Notes: generated from the letters alone by a model not told the origin. 64,000 nucleotides of DNA from Oscillospiraceae bacterium (GCA_017518255.1 JAFWVK010000103.1:1-64000); one strand, 5' to 3'. Positions 8,481 through 18,159 are shown, numbered from the stretch's first letter. Translations and numbers: made by a program.

Positions 8481-8507
8481 AAGCACCCTCTGTTTTCAGA
8501 GGGTGCT
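8481..8507 (+). terminator. Terminator of the efp unit
   Basis: AGCACCCTCTG pairs with CAGAGGGTGCT around a TTTT loop, 20 bp after the stop codon; the T tract is short (TTCT). Confidence 0.7.
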
Positions 8508-8633
8508 TCTGTCTGCTGAAAATCCGGTATCCGCGATGCCATGCATTCATAATGTGGCTCGCGCAGGCTTCGCTATGAGGATCAGACTAGCCCTGGCGCA
8601 GCCCCCATTTTGAATCCTTCGGAGACACTTTAT

Positions 8634-8678
8634 ATAAACGCTATCCGCTCCTCATTCAGAGAAGCGGATAGCGTTTAT
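8634..8678 (-). terminator. Hairpin directly after ileS
   Basis: A perfect 16-bp stem (ATAAACGCTATCCGCT with its complement) begins 1 bp after the ileS stop on the minus strand. There is no T tract, so it may act as an mRNA 3' stabiliser as much as a terminator. Confidence 0.6.
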
Positions 8679-8679
8679 C

Positions 8680-11600
8680 TTATGCTTTTGCAAGTTTTAC
8701 ATGAACAGTCCCCTGCTCGGTTTCGACATCCAGTTCCGCAAGCGGCTCTGCAACCGTACCGAGCGAGGCAAGTGTCTCGCCGCAGATATAGTCGGTAAAC
8801 TGTACCGGATATGTTCCGCTGATTTCCAGAACGATACGGTCTGCAATTTCGCAGCCGCTCTGCTTTCTGGCATCCTGAATCATTCTGACCATATCACGCG
8901 CAACACCTTCGGCTCTCAGTTCGTCGGTAATGGTCAGGTCGAGAGAGACCACAATGCCGTGTTCGCTCATGATATGACCGCCGTCTTTCGCCTGATAGGT
9001 GACGAGGATAATATCGGAATTCAGGGTTTCCTCCTGACCGTCAATTGTCAGAACCGCTGCATCCTCCGTCATGCGGAAGCTGCCGGTCTTGATTGCCTTA
9101 ATCAGAACCGGAATCCGATCCGGATACAGGTCACGGATTGCGCTGAAATTCGGCGCATACTGTACGCTGGCGATTGCCGAAACATCATCAGCAACAATGA
9201 CCTGCTTGACATTCAGTTCCTCTGCGATGATATCCGTAAAGCGCGTAACCGTTTTCGCAGCATCTTTTGAAACCAGTGCAACCTTGAGCGTGCTCAGCGG
9301 CTGACGGATTTTGATGTTGTTCTTGTTGCGCAGAGAATGTGCCAGAGAAATGACGTTCCGTGCAATTGCGATTTCATGAAGCAGATCGGGATTGCGGTAT
9401 TCCGCCGGAATCTCCGGGAACTTTGCGAGATGCACGGACTGCTCGCCGGTCAGAATCCGGTAGAGGTAGTCTGAGAGAATCGGCGCAGCCGGTGCAAAGA
9501 GCTTGCAGGTATTGACCAGCACATACAGCAGCGTATCATACGCATTCTTCTTGTCGGCAGTCATCTCCTTGCCCCAGAAACGGCGGCGGGAGCGGCGGAT
9601 AAACCAGTTCGTCAGACCGTCCATCAGCGCATCAAGATTGTCGGTGTAGTGGTTGACGTAATATTTTGCCATATTCTCCGAGATCTTCTGCTCTGTTTCT
9701 GCAAGCAGCGCCAGAATCCAGCGGTCAAGCTGATTGTCCGACTTCGGGAGCGGCAGCTCTGAAGGATGATACCCGTCGATGTTTGCATAGGAAATGAAGA
9801 AGTTGCTTGCATTCCAGAGCGGAAGGATCAACTGCTGGAGCATATCCTGAATGCCGGAATCCTTAAAGCGGAGGTCGCCGACCAGCATGGCATTCGACTG
9901 GAACAGATACAGCCGGAAAGCATCCGTACCGAATTCCTTCATCAGCTTCATCGGGTCGGTATAATTGTGATTGGATTTAGAGAGCTTTTTGCCGTTTTCG
10001 TCCAGAATCGTACCGTGAACAACGCAGTTCTTGAATGCAGGACGATCAAAGAGTGCGGTCGCCATGACATGCAGATAATAGAACCAGCAGCGAATCTGGC
10101 CGGTATACTCGACGATAAAATCACACGGGAAATGAGACTCAAACCACTCTTTATTCTCAAACGGATAGTGCTTCTGCGCAAACGGAACACAGCCGGATTC
10201 AAACCAGCAGTCCAGAACCTCCGGCACGCGCTTCATCGTCGCGCCGCATTCACAGGGGAATGTAATCTCATCGACAAACTGCCGGTGCAGATTGTCGAGA
10301 CGGACACCGGACCGCTGTTCGATTTCATCGAGACTGCCGAGCACAACGCGCTTTTTGCAGTCCGGGCATTCCCAGATCGGAATCGGCGTAGACCAGTAAC
10401 GGTTGCGGGAGATGTTCCAGTCGCGGGCATTCTCCAGCCACTTTCCGAAGCGGGAATCCTTGACGGAATCCGGAATCCAGTTGACCTGCGTATTATTCAG
10501 CTCAATCAGGCGCGGTTTCAGCTTTTCAATATTGAGATACCACGCATCCATCGCCTTGTAAATCAGCGGCTCACGGCAGCGCCAGCAGTGCGGATAGTTA
10601 TGCTCAACGGTTCCGTCTGCGACAGCCTTGCCGTTATCATACAGGAAGCGGATGACGGTCGGATTCATTTCGATGACAGTCTTTGCATCGGTATCTGTAT
10701 AGAAATCAGTGACTTCTTTGGTGAAATGGCCTTTTTCATCTACCGGATTGACCATCGGAATATGATGTCTGCGGCAGGTCCAGTAGTCGTCCTCACCGAA
10801 TGCCGGAGCTGTGTGGACAATACCGACACCTTCGTCGGAGCCGACATAATCCGCCGTCACGACACGGAACGCGCCCTCCTTTGCCATATCGGCAAAGTAC
10901 GGGAACAGCGGCTCATAGGTCTTCCCGACCAGATCGGTTCCTTTGCATTCCTTCAGGATGACCGGCTTCTTGCCAAACACCTTCGGGAAGTTTTTCAGCG
11001 TTGCCTTACAGGCAATCAGAACTTCATTTTCAACCTCGACATAAGCATAATCCAGATTCTCACCGACCGCGAGGCAGAGGTTCGAGGGCAGCGTCCACGG
11101 GGTCGTCGTCCATGCGAGGAAATAAACCTGCTTGCCGTCAATCTGATCGTCTGTCTTAAACTTTGTGATAATCCATCTGTCCTGACGCGGACGGGTGGAG
11201 TCGGATTCTCTGGTATCGGAGATCGAGAGCGATGTCTCACAGCGGCAGCAGTACGGCGTTACGCGGTAATCGCGGTAAATCAGCCCTTTATCATAGCACT
11301 GCTTGAATGCCCACATAACCGACTCCATATAGGAGAGATTCATAGTCTTGTATGCGCCGTCGTAATCAACCCAGCGTGCCATCTGATCGACATATTCGCG
11401 CCATGTCTCATTGTTTTTGGAAACGATCTCATGGCATGCTTCATTGAATTTGCCGATTCCGATTTTCCGCTCGATTTCAGTCTTGCTGTCAATGCCGAGT
11501 GCTTTTTCCGCCTGTGTTTCGATCGGCAGACCGTGGCAGTCCCAGCCCCAGACTCTCGGAACAGAGTAGCCCTTCATCGTGTGATACCGGGCAATCAGAT

Positions 11601-11805
11601 CCTTGATAAAGGAAACCAGAACAGTTCCGTGATGCGGAATGCCGGTCGGAAAAGGAGGACCGTCGTAGAATACGACTTCCTCAGCCTGTCCGTTATTGAC
11701 AGACTTCTCAAATACTTTTTCCTCTTTCCAGCTGGCAAGCATATCCGCCTGAATCTGCGCGAGCTTCGGACGGCTGTCAAGCGGCTGATAGTTGTTCATG
11801 CTCAT
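8680..11805 (-). CDS. ileS: Isoleucyl-tRNA synthetase, type 2 (eukaryote-like)
   Basis: 1041 residues from the ATG 9 nt after AAAGGA; a longer frame to 11850 has no ribosome binding site. The class I signature HHGT is at 58-61 and the KMSKS-type loop appears as KKLSKSNHNYTDP near residue 600. Segments such as WLENARDWNISRNRYWSTP and the NYTDP sequence after the KMSKS loop resemble the IleRS2 branch found in eukaryotes, Thermus and mupirocin-resistance enzymes. It charges tRNA-Ile in the cytoplasm. The promoter lies at 11856-11884, leaving a leader of only about 45 nt and therefore no T-box. It appears monocistronic. Confidence 0.96.
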   Translation of the reverse strand: MSMNNYQPLDSRPKLAQIQADMLASWKEEKVFEKSVNNGQAEEVVFYDGPPFPTGIPHHGTVLVSFIKDLIARYHTMKGYSVPRVWGWDCHGLPIETQAEKALGIDSKTEIERKIGIGKFNEACHEIVSKNNETWREYVDQMARWVDYDGAYKTMNLSYMESVMWAFKQCYDKGLIYRDYRVTPYCCRCETSLSISDTRESDSTRPRQDRWIITKFKTDDQIDGKQVYFLAWTTTPWTLPSNLCLAVGENLDYAYVEVENEVLIACKATLKNFPKVFGKKPVILKECKGTDLVGKTYEPLFPYFADMAKEGAFRVVTADYVGSDEGVGIVHTAPAFGEDDYWTCRRHHIPMVNPVDEKGHFTKEVTDFYTDTDAKTVIEMNPTVIRFLYDNGKAVADGTVEHNYPHCWRCREPLIYKAMDAWYLNIEKLKPRLIELNNTQVNWIPDSVKDSRFGKWLENARDWNISRNRYWSTPIPIWECPDCKKRVVLGSLDEIEQRSGVRLDNLHRQFVDEITFPCECGATMKRVPEVLDCWFESGCVPFAQKHYPFENKEWFESHFPCDFIVEYTGQIRCWFYYLHVMATALFDRPAFKNCVVHGTILDENGKKLSKSNHNYTDPMKLMKEFGTDAFRLYLFQSNAMLVGDLRFKDSGIQDMLQQLILPLWNASNFFISYANIDGYHPSELPLPKSDNQLDRWILALLAETEQKISENMAKYYVNHYTDNLDALMDGLTNWFIRRSRRRFWGKEMTADKKNAYDTLLYVLVNTCKLFAPAAPILSDYLYRILTGEQSVHLAKFPEIPAEYRNPDLLHEIAIARNVISLAHSLRNKNNIKIRQPLSTLKVALVSKDAAKTVTRFTDIIAEELNVKQVIVADDVSAIASVQYAPNFSAIRDLYPDRIPVLIKAIKTGSFRMTEDAAVLTIDGQEETLNSDIILVTYQAKDGGHIMSEHGIVVSLDLTITDELRAEGVARDMVRMIQDARKQSGCEIADRIVLEISGTYPVQFTDYICGETLASLGTVAEPLAELDVETEQGTVHVKLAKA

Positions 11806-11855
11806 GGGAATGCATCCTTTCTGAATAAGATTCATGCAGTAAACATACAATGTTC

Positions 11856-11884
11856 AGTATAACACAGAAAGTCGAAAAAGTCAA
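11856..11884 (-). promoter_or_regulatory. Promoter of ileS
   Basis: TTGACT at 11879-11884 and TATACT at 11856-11861 on the minus strand, 17-bp spacer. Confidence 0.75.
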
Positions 11885-11934
11885 GTTTTTCGGCAGATTG
11901 AAAAGCGGACAATCCGCGCAGTTCTGGAAAAGCT

Positions 11935-11967
11935 TGTCTTCCCCCCGCCGCAGGCGGAGGGAAGACA
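11935..11967 (-). terminator. Hairpin after the FAD oxidoreductase gene
   Basis: TGTCTTCC...GCC pairs over 15 positions (one mismatch) with GGCGGAGGGAAGACA around a 3-nt loop, about 70 bp past the stop at 12037 and upstream of the ileS promoter. A short AAGCTTTT tract follows on the minus strand. Confidence 0.6.
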
Positions 11968-12036
11968 CATAAAACAACAATTCTTTTGTGCTGATTGCAG
12001 ATGAATACTGCTGCCGCAGAGGATTCTGAGACGGTG

Positions 12037-13632
12037 CTATACCTGCGCACATGCAAGGATGCGTTCTGCCGCACGGATTCCGTCTACGGCTGCGGAAACA
12101 ATTCCCCCTGCATAGCCGGCACCTTCGCCGCAGGGATACAGCCCGCGCATCCCCAGCGATTCCAGCGTTTCAGGATGACGCAGAATCCGCACCGGAGAGG
12201 AGCTTCTGGTTTCCGGTGCCGTCAGGACGGCATCCGGCTGCAAAAAGCCGTACAGCCGCTGACCGAGCAGCGGAATCCCCTCTTTGAGCGCATCGCAGAT
12301 GAATGCCGGCAGGCAGCATTCCGGTTTTGCAAATACAGTTCCGAGCGGATAACTCGGCTGCACACTGCCGAATGCGGCTGACTGCTGCCCTTTCAGGAAA
12401 TCGCTGAGCAGCGTTACAGGAGCCCTGCCGGTTCGCCCGCCGGCGATGTATGCCGCCTGCTCAATTTTCTGCTGCAACTGAACGCCCGCCAGAATCTCAT
12501 CCGACCCGAAATCAGCCGGCGTAATCCCGACAAGAACCGCACTGTTGGCATTTTCCCCGTTTCTGGAAAAAACGCTCATGCCGTTTGTAACAACCGTTTC
12601 CGGTTCGGATGCCGCAGCCTGCACTGTTCCGCCCGGACACATGCAAAATGTATAAACGCCCCTGCCGGTTTTGGTATGGGCAGCAAGTTTATAGCTTGCT
12701 GCTCCGAGCGAAGGGTGTCCGGCAGATTTGCCGTAACAGAAGCTGTCTATGTCATGCTGCCGGTGTTCGATGCGGACGCCGAGGGAAAACGCTTTTTGTT
12801 CCATCGGCAGACCTGCCCGGACTGCCCACGCAAAGACATCCCGCGCACTGTGTCCGACTGCCAGAACGGCGCAGTCCGTCCGCAGGGAATGCATTTTGCC
12901 GTCCCTGATGTATTCGGCGGAGACAAGTACGCCGTTTTTCGCCGTCAGTCCGGTACACTTTGCGCCGAACAGAACCGTTCCGCCTGCCGCCTCGATTTTT
13001 TTGCGCAGTGCCGGAATGCAGACCGCAAGTCTGTCCGTGCCGATATGCGGCTTTGCCTGCCAGAGAATCTCCTCCGGCGCACCGCAGTCCGCAAAGGTCT
13101 GCAAAACCTGCCGGATGCGGGGATCCTTTGTGCCGGTATTCAGCTTTCCGTCAGAAAATGTTCCCGCACCGCCTTCGCCGAACTGAATATTGCTCTCCGG
13201 ATCCAGCTTTCCGGAGGCATAATACTGCCGAACGGATTTCTGCCGTTCGGCGACGGGTTTCCCGCGCTCCAGCAGAACCGGACACAGTCCGGCCTGCGCG
13301 AGAATCCACGCTGCAAACAGTCCCGCCGGACCCGCCCCGATGACTGCCGGCGGATACGGCAGACGGTGCTGCCGGTACTGCGGCATGACAAACGGCTCTG
13401 TTTTTTGCACCTTCGCATCTTTCGGCAGGCGGCGCAAAACCGCTTCCTCATCCTTGAGCGTTACATCAACAGATGCAATAAAATGCACGCTCTTTCTGGA
13501 ATCTACGGAACGGCGCGCCATTGTGACGGAGAGCAGCATTTCCTGCTTGCAGCGCAGAACGGCTGCTGCTTTCTGCCGCAGCATCTCCTCCGTATAGGAG
13601 AGCGGAAGGACAATATTCTGAATTCTTAGCAT
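12037..13632 (-). CDS. FAD-dependent dehydrogenase-like protein (COG2509 type)
   Basis: 531 residues from the ATG that follows GGAGG by 4 nt; a frame from 13650 lacks this site. About 90 N-terminal residues form a small helical/ferredoxin-like segment. The dinucleotide-binding motif GAGPAGLFAA comes next, then a long conserved region with SNIQFGEGGAGTFSDGKL, typical of this family of uncharacterised flavoproteins. A C-terminal FAD motif reads YPCGEGAGYAGGI. The reaction is unknown; related proteins are cytoplasmic and widespread in Firmicutes. It is not part of an obvious pathway here. Confidence 0.85.
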   Translation of the reverse strand: MLRIQNIVLPLSYTEEMLRQKAAAVLRCKQEMLLSVTMARRSVDSRKSVHFIASVDVTLKDEEAVLRRLPKDAKVQKTEPFVMPQYRQHRLPYPPAVIGAGPAGLFAAWILAQAGLCPVLLERGKPVAERQKSVRQYYASGKLDPESNIQFGEGGAGTFSDGKLNTGTKDPRIRQVLQTFADCGAPEEILWQAKPHIGTDRLAVCIPALRKKIEAAGGTVLFGAKCTGLTAKNGVLVSAEYIRDGKMHSLRTDCAVLAVGHSARDVFAWAVRAGLPMEQKAFSLGVRIEHRQHDIDSFCYGKSAGHPSLGAASYKLAAHTKTGRGVYTFCMCPGGTVQAAASEPETVVTNGMSVFSRNGENANSAVLVGITPADFGSDEILAGVQLQQKIEQAAYIAGGRTGRAPVTLLSDFLKGQQSAAFGSVQPSYPLGTVFAKPECCLPAFICDALKEGIPLLGQRLYGFLQPDAVLTAPETRSSSPVRILRHPETLESLGMRGLYPCGEGAGYAGGIVSAAVDGIRAAERILACAQV

Positions 13633-13651
13633 CGTTCCTCCGTAAAACAAG

Positions 13652-13674
13652 GACTGCCGGATTTCCCGGCAGTC
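13652..13674 (-). terminator. Terminator between the 95-aa gene and the FAD gene
   Basis: GACTGCCGG pairs perfectly with CCGGCAGTC around a 5-nt loop; on the minus strand CTTGTTTTAC follows. It lies 20 bp before the FAD gene start, so it ends transcription from the Gld-like ABC unit. Confidence 0.65.
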
Positions 13675-13695
13675 TCAGTTTGCAGATAAAGCGGT

Positions 13696-13802
13696 ATCTG
13701 CGGTGCATCCGTAACGGGAGACTCCCCGCGCTGCGCTTTGTCGGGTTTGCCTTCAAACGAACAGCGAAGCGTGCGGGTGCAGCGTTAATCATCACCGCAG
13801 AT
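13696..13802. repeat. MITE-like element with short terminal inverted repeats
   Basis: ATCTGCGGTG at 13696-13705 is the exact inverse of CACCGCAGAT at 13793-13802, enclosing about 87 bp without a gene. The left part (GCGGTATCTGCGGTGCATCC and onward) recurs with few changes at 36758-36805. Confidence 0.45.
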
Positions 13803-13809
13803 GTTATTT

Positions 13810-14097
13810 TCAGCCTGCGGAGCGCTCCGTAGAACGCAGCCATGCGGCTGCAAGTTCCAGCGCTTCGTAAAGCGTCGGGCGAACGGCTGTTTTGGAAATT
13901 GCCTGCATCGGGTTCAGGTTTTTGTCAGTCTTCATCAGATAGCACTTGACCTCTGTCGCAGCCTTCAGAGCGTGCAGCGGCTCTTCCGCAGTCACATTCA
14001 TCATGACGACATAGGGCTCTGCCATGCTGCCGTAATAAATCGTCTTACCGCTTCGCACGACCGGCCGTGCCTTATAGGTAAAATATGTCTCATTCAT
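13810..14097 (-). CDS. Conserved small hypothetical protein
   Basis: 95 residues starting MNETYFTYKARP, from an ATG preceded by GGAGG with a 9-nt gap; a longer frame from 14187 has no ribosome binding site. No signal peptide, membrane segment or metal site is visible. It contains a beta-rich first half (IYYGSMAEPYVVMMNV) and a helical second half. It is the last gene downstream of the DUF4340 protein, 52 nt away, and may be co-transcribed with the ABC unit. Function not recognised. Confidence 0.65.
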   Translation of the reverse strand: MNETYFTYKARPVVRSGKTIYYGSMAEPYVVMMNVTAEEPLHALKAATEVKCYLMKTDKNLNPMQAISKTAVRPTLYEALELAAAWLRSTERSAG

Positions 14098-14149
14098 CGT
14101 TGGAACCTCCCTTTTTATCCGACGCGGTATTCGTCCGCGTATTCCTTGT

Positions 14150-15646
14150 TTACCATGTCGTTTTAATCGGCTGGGCGGAGTCTTCAAAAATCTCCATGTT
14201 GTGAATCAGCGTATCAACATAGGATTTCCGGCAGCGGAAGCTGATTCTGCCGTTGACGGAAATATACGCCTTCTGCGTTCCGGCAGTGTAATACTGAATG
14301 TCATAGCTGCGGCCTCCGTCATTCCGCTCAACCTGAATTTCGGCAAGCGGTTCACCGGTCGGCTCAATTTCTTCAATGACTAAATCCTCCGCCTTTGTTT
14401 CCAGCAGGAATGCATAAAGCTGACGGTAGCGCTCATTATCCCCGTAGCTTTCTCCGTTCAGGGTCAGCTTGTAATCGCTCTGGTCGGTGCCTTCTCCGCG
14501 GAACTCCAGAACCTGATTACCCGCCTTACATTTCATATGCGAAACATCCCAGACATACAGGCTGACAACATTTTTCGAGGAAATGTCCTCCGCACGCACA
14601 TCGTCATAAACCGTCGCGTCTGCCGAAAAGCCGTAAATGCAGTTGATGCCTTCAAGCATACCGTAATAATACTTGCCGCCTTCCTCGGTTTCATAGGTGT
14701 TTGCGAGCTTGAACACCGAGGTTTTGCCGTCATCAGTCTTTACGGTCACACAGGCAAACGGATCGTCAAAGCCGCATTCCTGAATCTGTGATTCTGTCGG
14801 GTGCGGTGTCACAACCTCCGAAGCCGTCAGTCCGTAAAGTCCGTGTGTGGCGTCGCTCGATTTATCCGGGCTGAGCATACACTGAATCGGCTCGGTCATA
14901 ATGTGCCGTGCCAAACCGCCGCTGCGGTCAGACTGCGAGACGCCGTCATCATATTCCAGAAAAATGTCATAGTCCAGATCCTTGCGGGAAATCCGGACGG
15001 ATTCCACAACGGTTTCGTCATCCTCCGCCTGTTCCGCGATCAGTTCCGTACCCAGATAGTCCTTCACGCTTCTGAGGTACGGTTCCATTGCGGATTCCGT
15101 AACCGTATAGACAGTTTTCTCACCGTCCATGCGGAGATAATAACAGGATTCGACTTGCGTTTTATCGCCGATGAAGAAGGAAATCGGCTGCTCCTGTCCG
15201 TCAGCCTGAAGCGTGACATGAACCGGATGATCCAGACCGAATCTCGCCAAATCCTCATCGGAGGCATTCTCCTGTACGACAGCGACCGCAGCCAGCTCCG
15301 GTGATCTTGTTGCGAGCAGGCGAATGCTGACGGTATTCATCGGAATATCCTCATAGCCTGTCAGATAATAATTGGCGATATCCTGCGTCACGATGCTTCC
15401 GTTAAGGTCTGTGGTTTCCGTCTGCTCGATTTTCCGGACAGCCGTATATTTTTCGCCGTCGGCAGGCTCAACGGTAATCTGATTGATATCGTCACTTTCC
15501 GCATGCCAGAGCATGATGGTTTCCGCTTCGGAAGAAGAGGAATCCTGCTCCGGCTTTTTCTCGGTCAGCTTCAGAACTGCCAGCACGCCGCCGAGAACGC
15601 CGAGCAGCGCGCCGCCGCCGATAATCCCTTTGAGCGTTTTGTTCAT
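14150..15646 (-). CDS. DUF4340-family exported subunit of a Gld-like ABC system
   Basis: 498 residues, with an N-terminal membrane anchor (about 7-27) and a large extracellular part of repeated beta-rich modules. The order ATPase, permease, GldG-like, DUF4340 is a recurring cluster in Firmicutes and resembles the Bacteroidetes gliding-associated ABC genes. The start overlaps the GldG-like stop by 4 bp. DUF4340 proteins have no proven activity; a role as an extracytoplasmic partner of the transporter is inferred from the conserved linkage. Confidence 0.8.
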   Translation of the reverse strand: MNKTLKGIIGGGALLGVLGGVLAVLKLTEKKPEQDSSSSEAETIMLWHAESDDINQITVEPADGEKYTAVRKIEQTETTDLNGSIVTQDIANYYLTGYEDIPMNTVSIRLLATRSPELAAVAVVQENASDEDLARFGLDHPVHVTLQADGQEQPISFFIGDKTQVESCYYLRMDGEKTVYTVTESAMEPYLRSVKDYLGTELIAEQAEDDETVVESVRISRKDLDYDIFLEYDDGVSQSDRSGGLARHIMTEPIQCMLSPDKSSDATHGLYGLTASEVVTPHPTESQIQECGFDDPFACVTVKTDDGKTSVFKLANTYETEEGGKYYYGMLEGINCIYGFSADATVYDDVRAEDISSKNVVSLYVWDVSHMKCKAGNQVLEFRGEGTDQSDYKLTLNGESYGDNERYRQLYAFLLETKAEDLVIEEIEPTGEPLAEIQVERNDGGRSYDIQYYTAGTQKAYISVNGRISFRCRKSYVDTLIHNMEIFEDSAQPIKTTW

Positions 15647-17385
15647 TTATTCTTTCTCCTCAGATATACCAGAAGACCGATCACCGCAACCGTCAGCGGA
15701 ATGATAAAGACCGTGATATTCCGCAGGCGTTTCTGCTGTGCATCCGTAATGCTGATCATTGTCGGATTCAGGTTCTTCTCAGCAATGGTAATGATGTTCT
15801 CCTTGCCGGTCAGTTTATTCATCATGGAAACGAAGTAGTCCGCATTGCCGTAGGTATCGGCATTGTTTGTAACGGTCGTGTTCAGGAAGAACGGGGATCC
15901 GAATGCAATGATCCGGCTGGTGTTTGTCTCACTGTTCTCCGTAAAGGAAGTTGTTGCAAGCACGGCAACATTATACTTTGCCGGTGTTTCATTTCCCTGA
16001 CCGTCCTGCGTAATTGCAGCGGTAATACAGGAATCCGAAGTGGTCAGCAGAGCTTTTGTTGTTCTGCCCGCATTTGTTTCGTAAAGTGTCATAATCGGGC
16101 AGCAGGCAGGCGCAACAATCGGAAGCTTTGCCACATAATTCGCATTCAGATCGTCATCTGTTGCGGTTACGACAGGGACATCCTGTGCAAGGCTCATGCC
16201 GTTTGAAATCATGACCGGAACAAGCTGTGCGGTGGAGGAATTGTTTTCCAGCAGGCGTGTACGGTCAACCGCAATACCCCAGATTTCCAGGAATTCAGTC
16301 AGATTCGGCAGATTTCTCTGATAAGGGCTTGCAATATAAATCAGGTTCTTATTGTACTTGCCGTTGTTATTGAGGAAATCGGTCAGCTTCTGAATCTGTG
16401 CGTCAGTCAGATCGGCATACGGCGCACAGAGAATCGCATAGTCATATTTATCCGGCGAAAGCTCATCGGTTGCAAGGTCGATATGCTCCACAGTATAATT
16501 GTTCTTATCCAGCAGGTCAAGCATTCCGACAAAGCCGTACTGATCATCCGCGCTGAACATCATGTTGCCGTTGAGATGATCCAGAACCGCGACGGTTACA
16601 GGGTTCAGATCGGTAACGCCGGTGATGGCAGAGAGCAGTGACTGCTCACCGATGAACGAATAGCTGTAAACATATCCGCCCTGAGAATAATCCAGCTTCT
16701 GCTCGACATTGATGATCTCGCCGTTCAGCTTCAGAACACGGACCAGATCGCCGCTGGAGACAACCACGTCACCCTGCGAGAGCTGACCTGCATAGTTCTT
16801 CGTATATTTCGTCACAGCCTCCGGATTCTTTGTCGTATCGACATATTCCACGGAAATATGATCGTTCGACTCGGTGCGGAAGCGGTTCAGCGTCTCGGAG
16901 ACAACCTTGAGCTGATTGTTCTCCAAGAAAAGGCTCTCGTTCGCCAGAACGGTAATCTTGATATCGGAATTCAACTGGTGCAGATAATCCTTCGTCTGCT
17001 GATCCATTTCATAAAGGCCGCTGGAGGTCAGGTCGATATTCCAGTTATAGCGCTTGTCGAGAACATTGCAGATGACGTTGACCGTCACGATGATCGCAAT
17101 AAAAATCAGCGTAATCACGATAGAGAGCGTGCCGTACTTAAGCTTTTTGCGGCGCTTGACCTTATTCAGCGCACGGTCTGCTTCCTCCTGCGGTGTCCGC
17201 TTCGATTTTTTCTTTTCCGGTTTCTTTCCGGAATCTTTCTGTCCGGACTCCTTCTTTTCCGCCTTTTTCACATCTTTTTCAGCGGTTTCTTCTTCCTGTT
17301 CTTCCGTATCGTTCAGAGCCTCCGCAGCTTCCTCCTGTTCGGATTCCGCCTGCATCAGTTCCTTTTCGTCTTGATTCTTGCTCAT
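15643..17385 (-). CDS. GldG-like ABC auxiliary protein
   Basis: 580 residues. Residues 1-80 are an extremely charged cytoplasmic tail (Glu then Lys rich). Membrane segments lie at about 88-110 and near the C-terminus (about 555-575), with an extracellular domain between that begins NWNIDLTSSGLYEMDQQTKD, typical of GldG/ABC-2 auxiliary proteins. It overlaps the next gene by 4 bp and follows the permease by 15 nt. It probably acts with the permease in an ABC system of unknown substrate. Confidence 0.82.
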   Translation of the reverse strand: MSKNQDEKELMQAESEQEEAAEALNDTEEQEEETAEKDVKKAEKKESGQKDSGKKPEKKKSKRTPQEEADRALNKVKRRKKLKYGTLSIVITLIFIAIIVTVNVICNVLDKRYNWNIDLTSSGLYEMDQQTKDYLHQLNSDIKITVLANESLFLENNQLKVVSETLNRFRTESNDHISVEYVDTTKNPEAVTKYTKNYAGQLSQGDVVVSSGDLVRVLKLNGEIINVEQKLDYSQGGYVYSYSFIGEQSLLSAITGVTDLNPVTVAVLDHLNGNMMFSADDQYGFVGMLDLLDKNNYTVEHIDLATDELSPDKYDYAILCAPYADLTDAQIQKLTDFLNNNGKYNKNLIYIASPYQRNLPNLTEFLEIWGIAVDRTRLLENNSSTAQLVPVMISNGMSLAQDVPVVTATDDDLNANYVAKLPIVAPACCPIMTLYETNAGRTTKALLTTSDSCITAAITQDGQGNETPAKYNVAVLATTSFTENSETNTSRIIAFGSPFFLNTTVTNNADTYGNADYFVSMMNKLTGKENIITIAEKNLNPTMISITDAQQKRLRNITVFIIPLTVAVIGLLVYLRRKNK

Positions 17386-17400
17386 TGGCTGTGTCCCTCC

Positions 17401-18159
17401 TTAGCTCCAGCGTCTGCGCTCAAACACGCGGATCGTGAAATAATTAAACAGCACGGCAACGCTGATATAGAATACAACGGTCGAGACATTGAACAGACCG
17501 CATGTGATGGCATAATACTTTCTGTAAAAGGAAATGGAACTGAGGAAATTCGTAATCCATTCCATCTTGAATACGAGCTTCAGTCCGCCGATATGAAGCA
17601 GCGTCAGCTTTTTGGTGCTGTCAATCAGATTGCCGATGACATCGACCATATACAGCGCCATGAGCATGACAAAGCTCACAACCGCTGCTGCAATCTGGTT
17701 TTCCGTCAGAGAGGAGATCAGCGTGCCGACGGCGATGAATGCACCGCCGAGCAGGAACAGCGCAAGGAAGTTTGCAAATACGATGCCCCATTCCACAACG
17801 CCGAAGGAACTCAGAATCAGCGCATAGACAAACGGCATCAGGAGTGCAATTGTATACAGCATCAGCGCTGCAAAATACTTGCCGAAGACAATCGAACCGA
17901 GGCTGACCGGTGCGGTCAGAAGACCCTGTTCCGTTTTCTGCTTTTTCTCTTCGCTGAATAAGCGCATCGTCAGAATCGGAATCAGAAAAACACAGATCAG
18001 GAACAGATTCTGAAACAGACCGGACATATCGGTCGTGCCGTTATACAGGCAGTATGCATAAAAGAAATATCCTGAAAACAGCCAGAAAACGCCCAGAAAA
18101 ATATAGGCAATGCTGGAGGTGAAAAATGCACCGAATTCACGTCTGAAAATCGCGCCCAT
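17401..18159 (-). CDS. ABC-2 type permease (GldF-like)
   Basis: 252 residues with six predicted membrane segments, typical of ABC-2 permeases. It begins MGAIFRREFGAFFTSSIAYI, with the re-entrant N-terminal helix usual for the GldF group. Start and upstream stop share one base (TGATG), so translation is coupled to the ATPase. It forms the channel part of the transporter encoded at 14150-19157. Confidence 0.87.
   Translation of the reverse strand: MGAIFRREFGAFFTSSIAYIFLGVFWLFSGYFFYAYCLYNGTTDMSGLFQNLFLICVFLIPILTMRLFSEEKKQKTEQGLLTAPVSLGSIVFGKYFAALMLYTIALLMPFVYALILSSFGVVEWGIVFANFLALFLLGGAFIAVGTLISSLTENQIAAAVVSFVMLMALYMVDVIGNLIDSTKKLTLLHIGGLKLVFKMEWITNFLSSISFYRKYYAITCGLFNVSTVVFYISVAVLFNYFTIRVFERRRWS

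Noticed and set aside
9766..11862. 698-codon plus-strand frame opposite ileS
   Set aside because: Antisense shadow of a fully supported gene; no ribosome binding site and no recognisable domain.
11806..12036. T-box riboswitch before ileS
   Set aside because: The leader from the mapped promoter is about 45 nt and no AGGGTGGNACCGCG motif was found.
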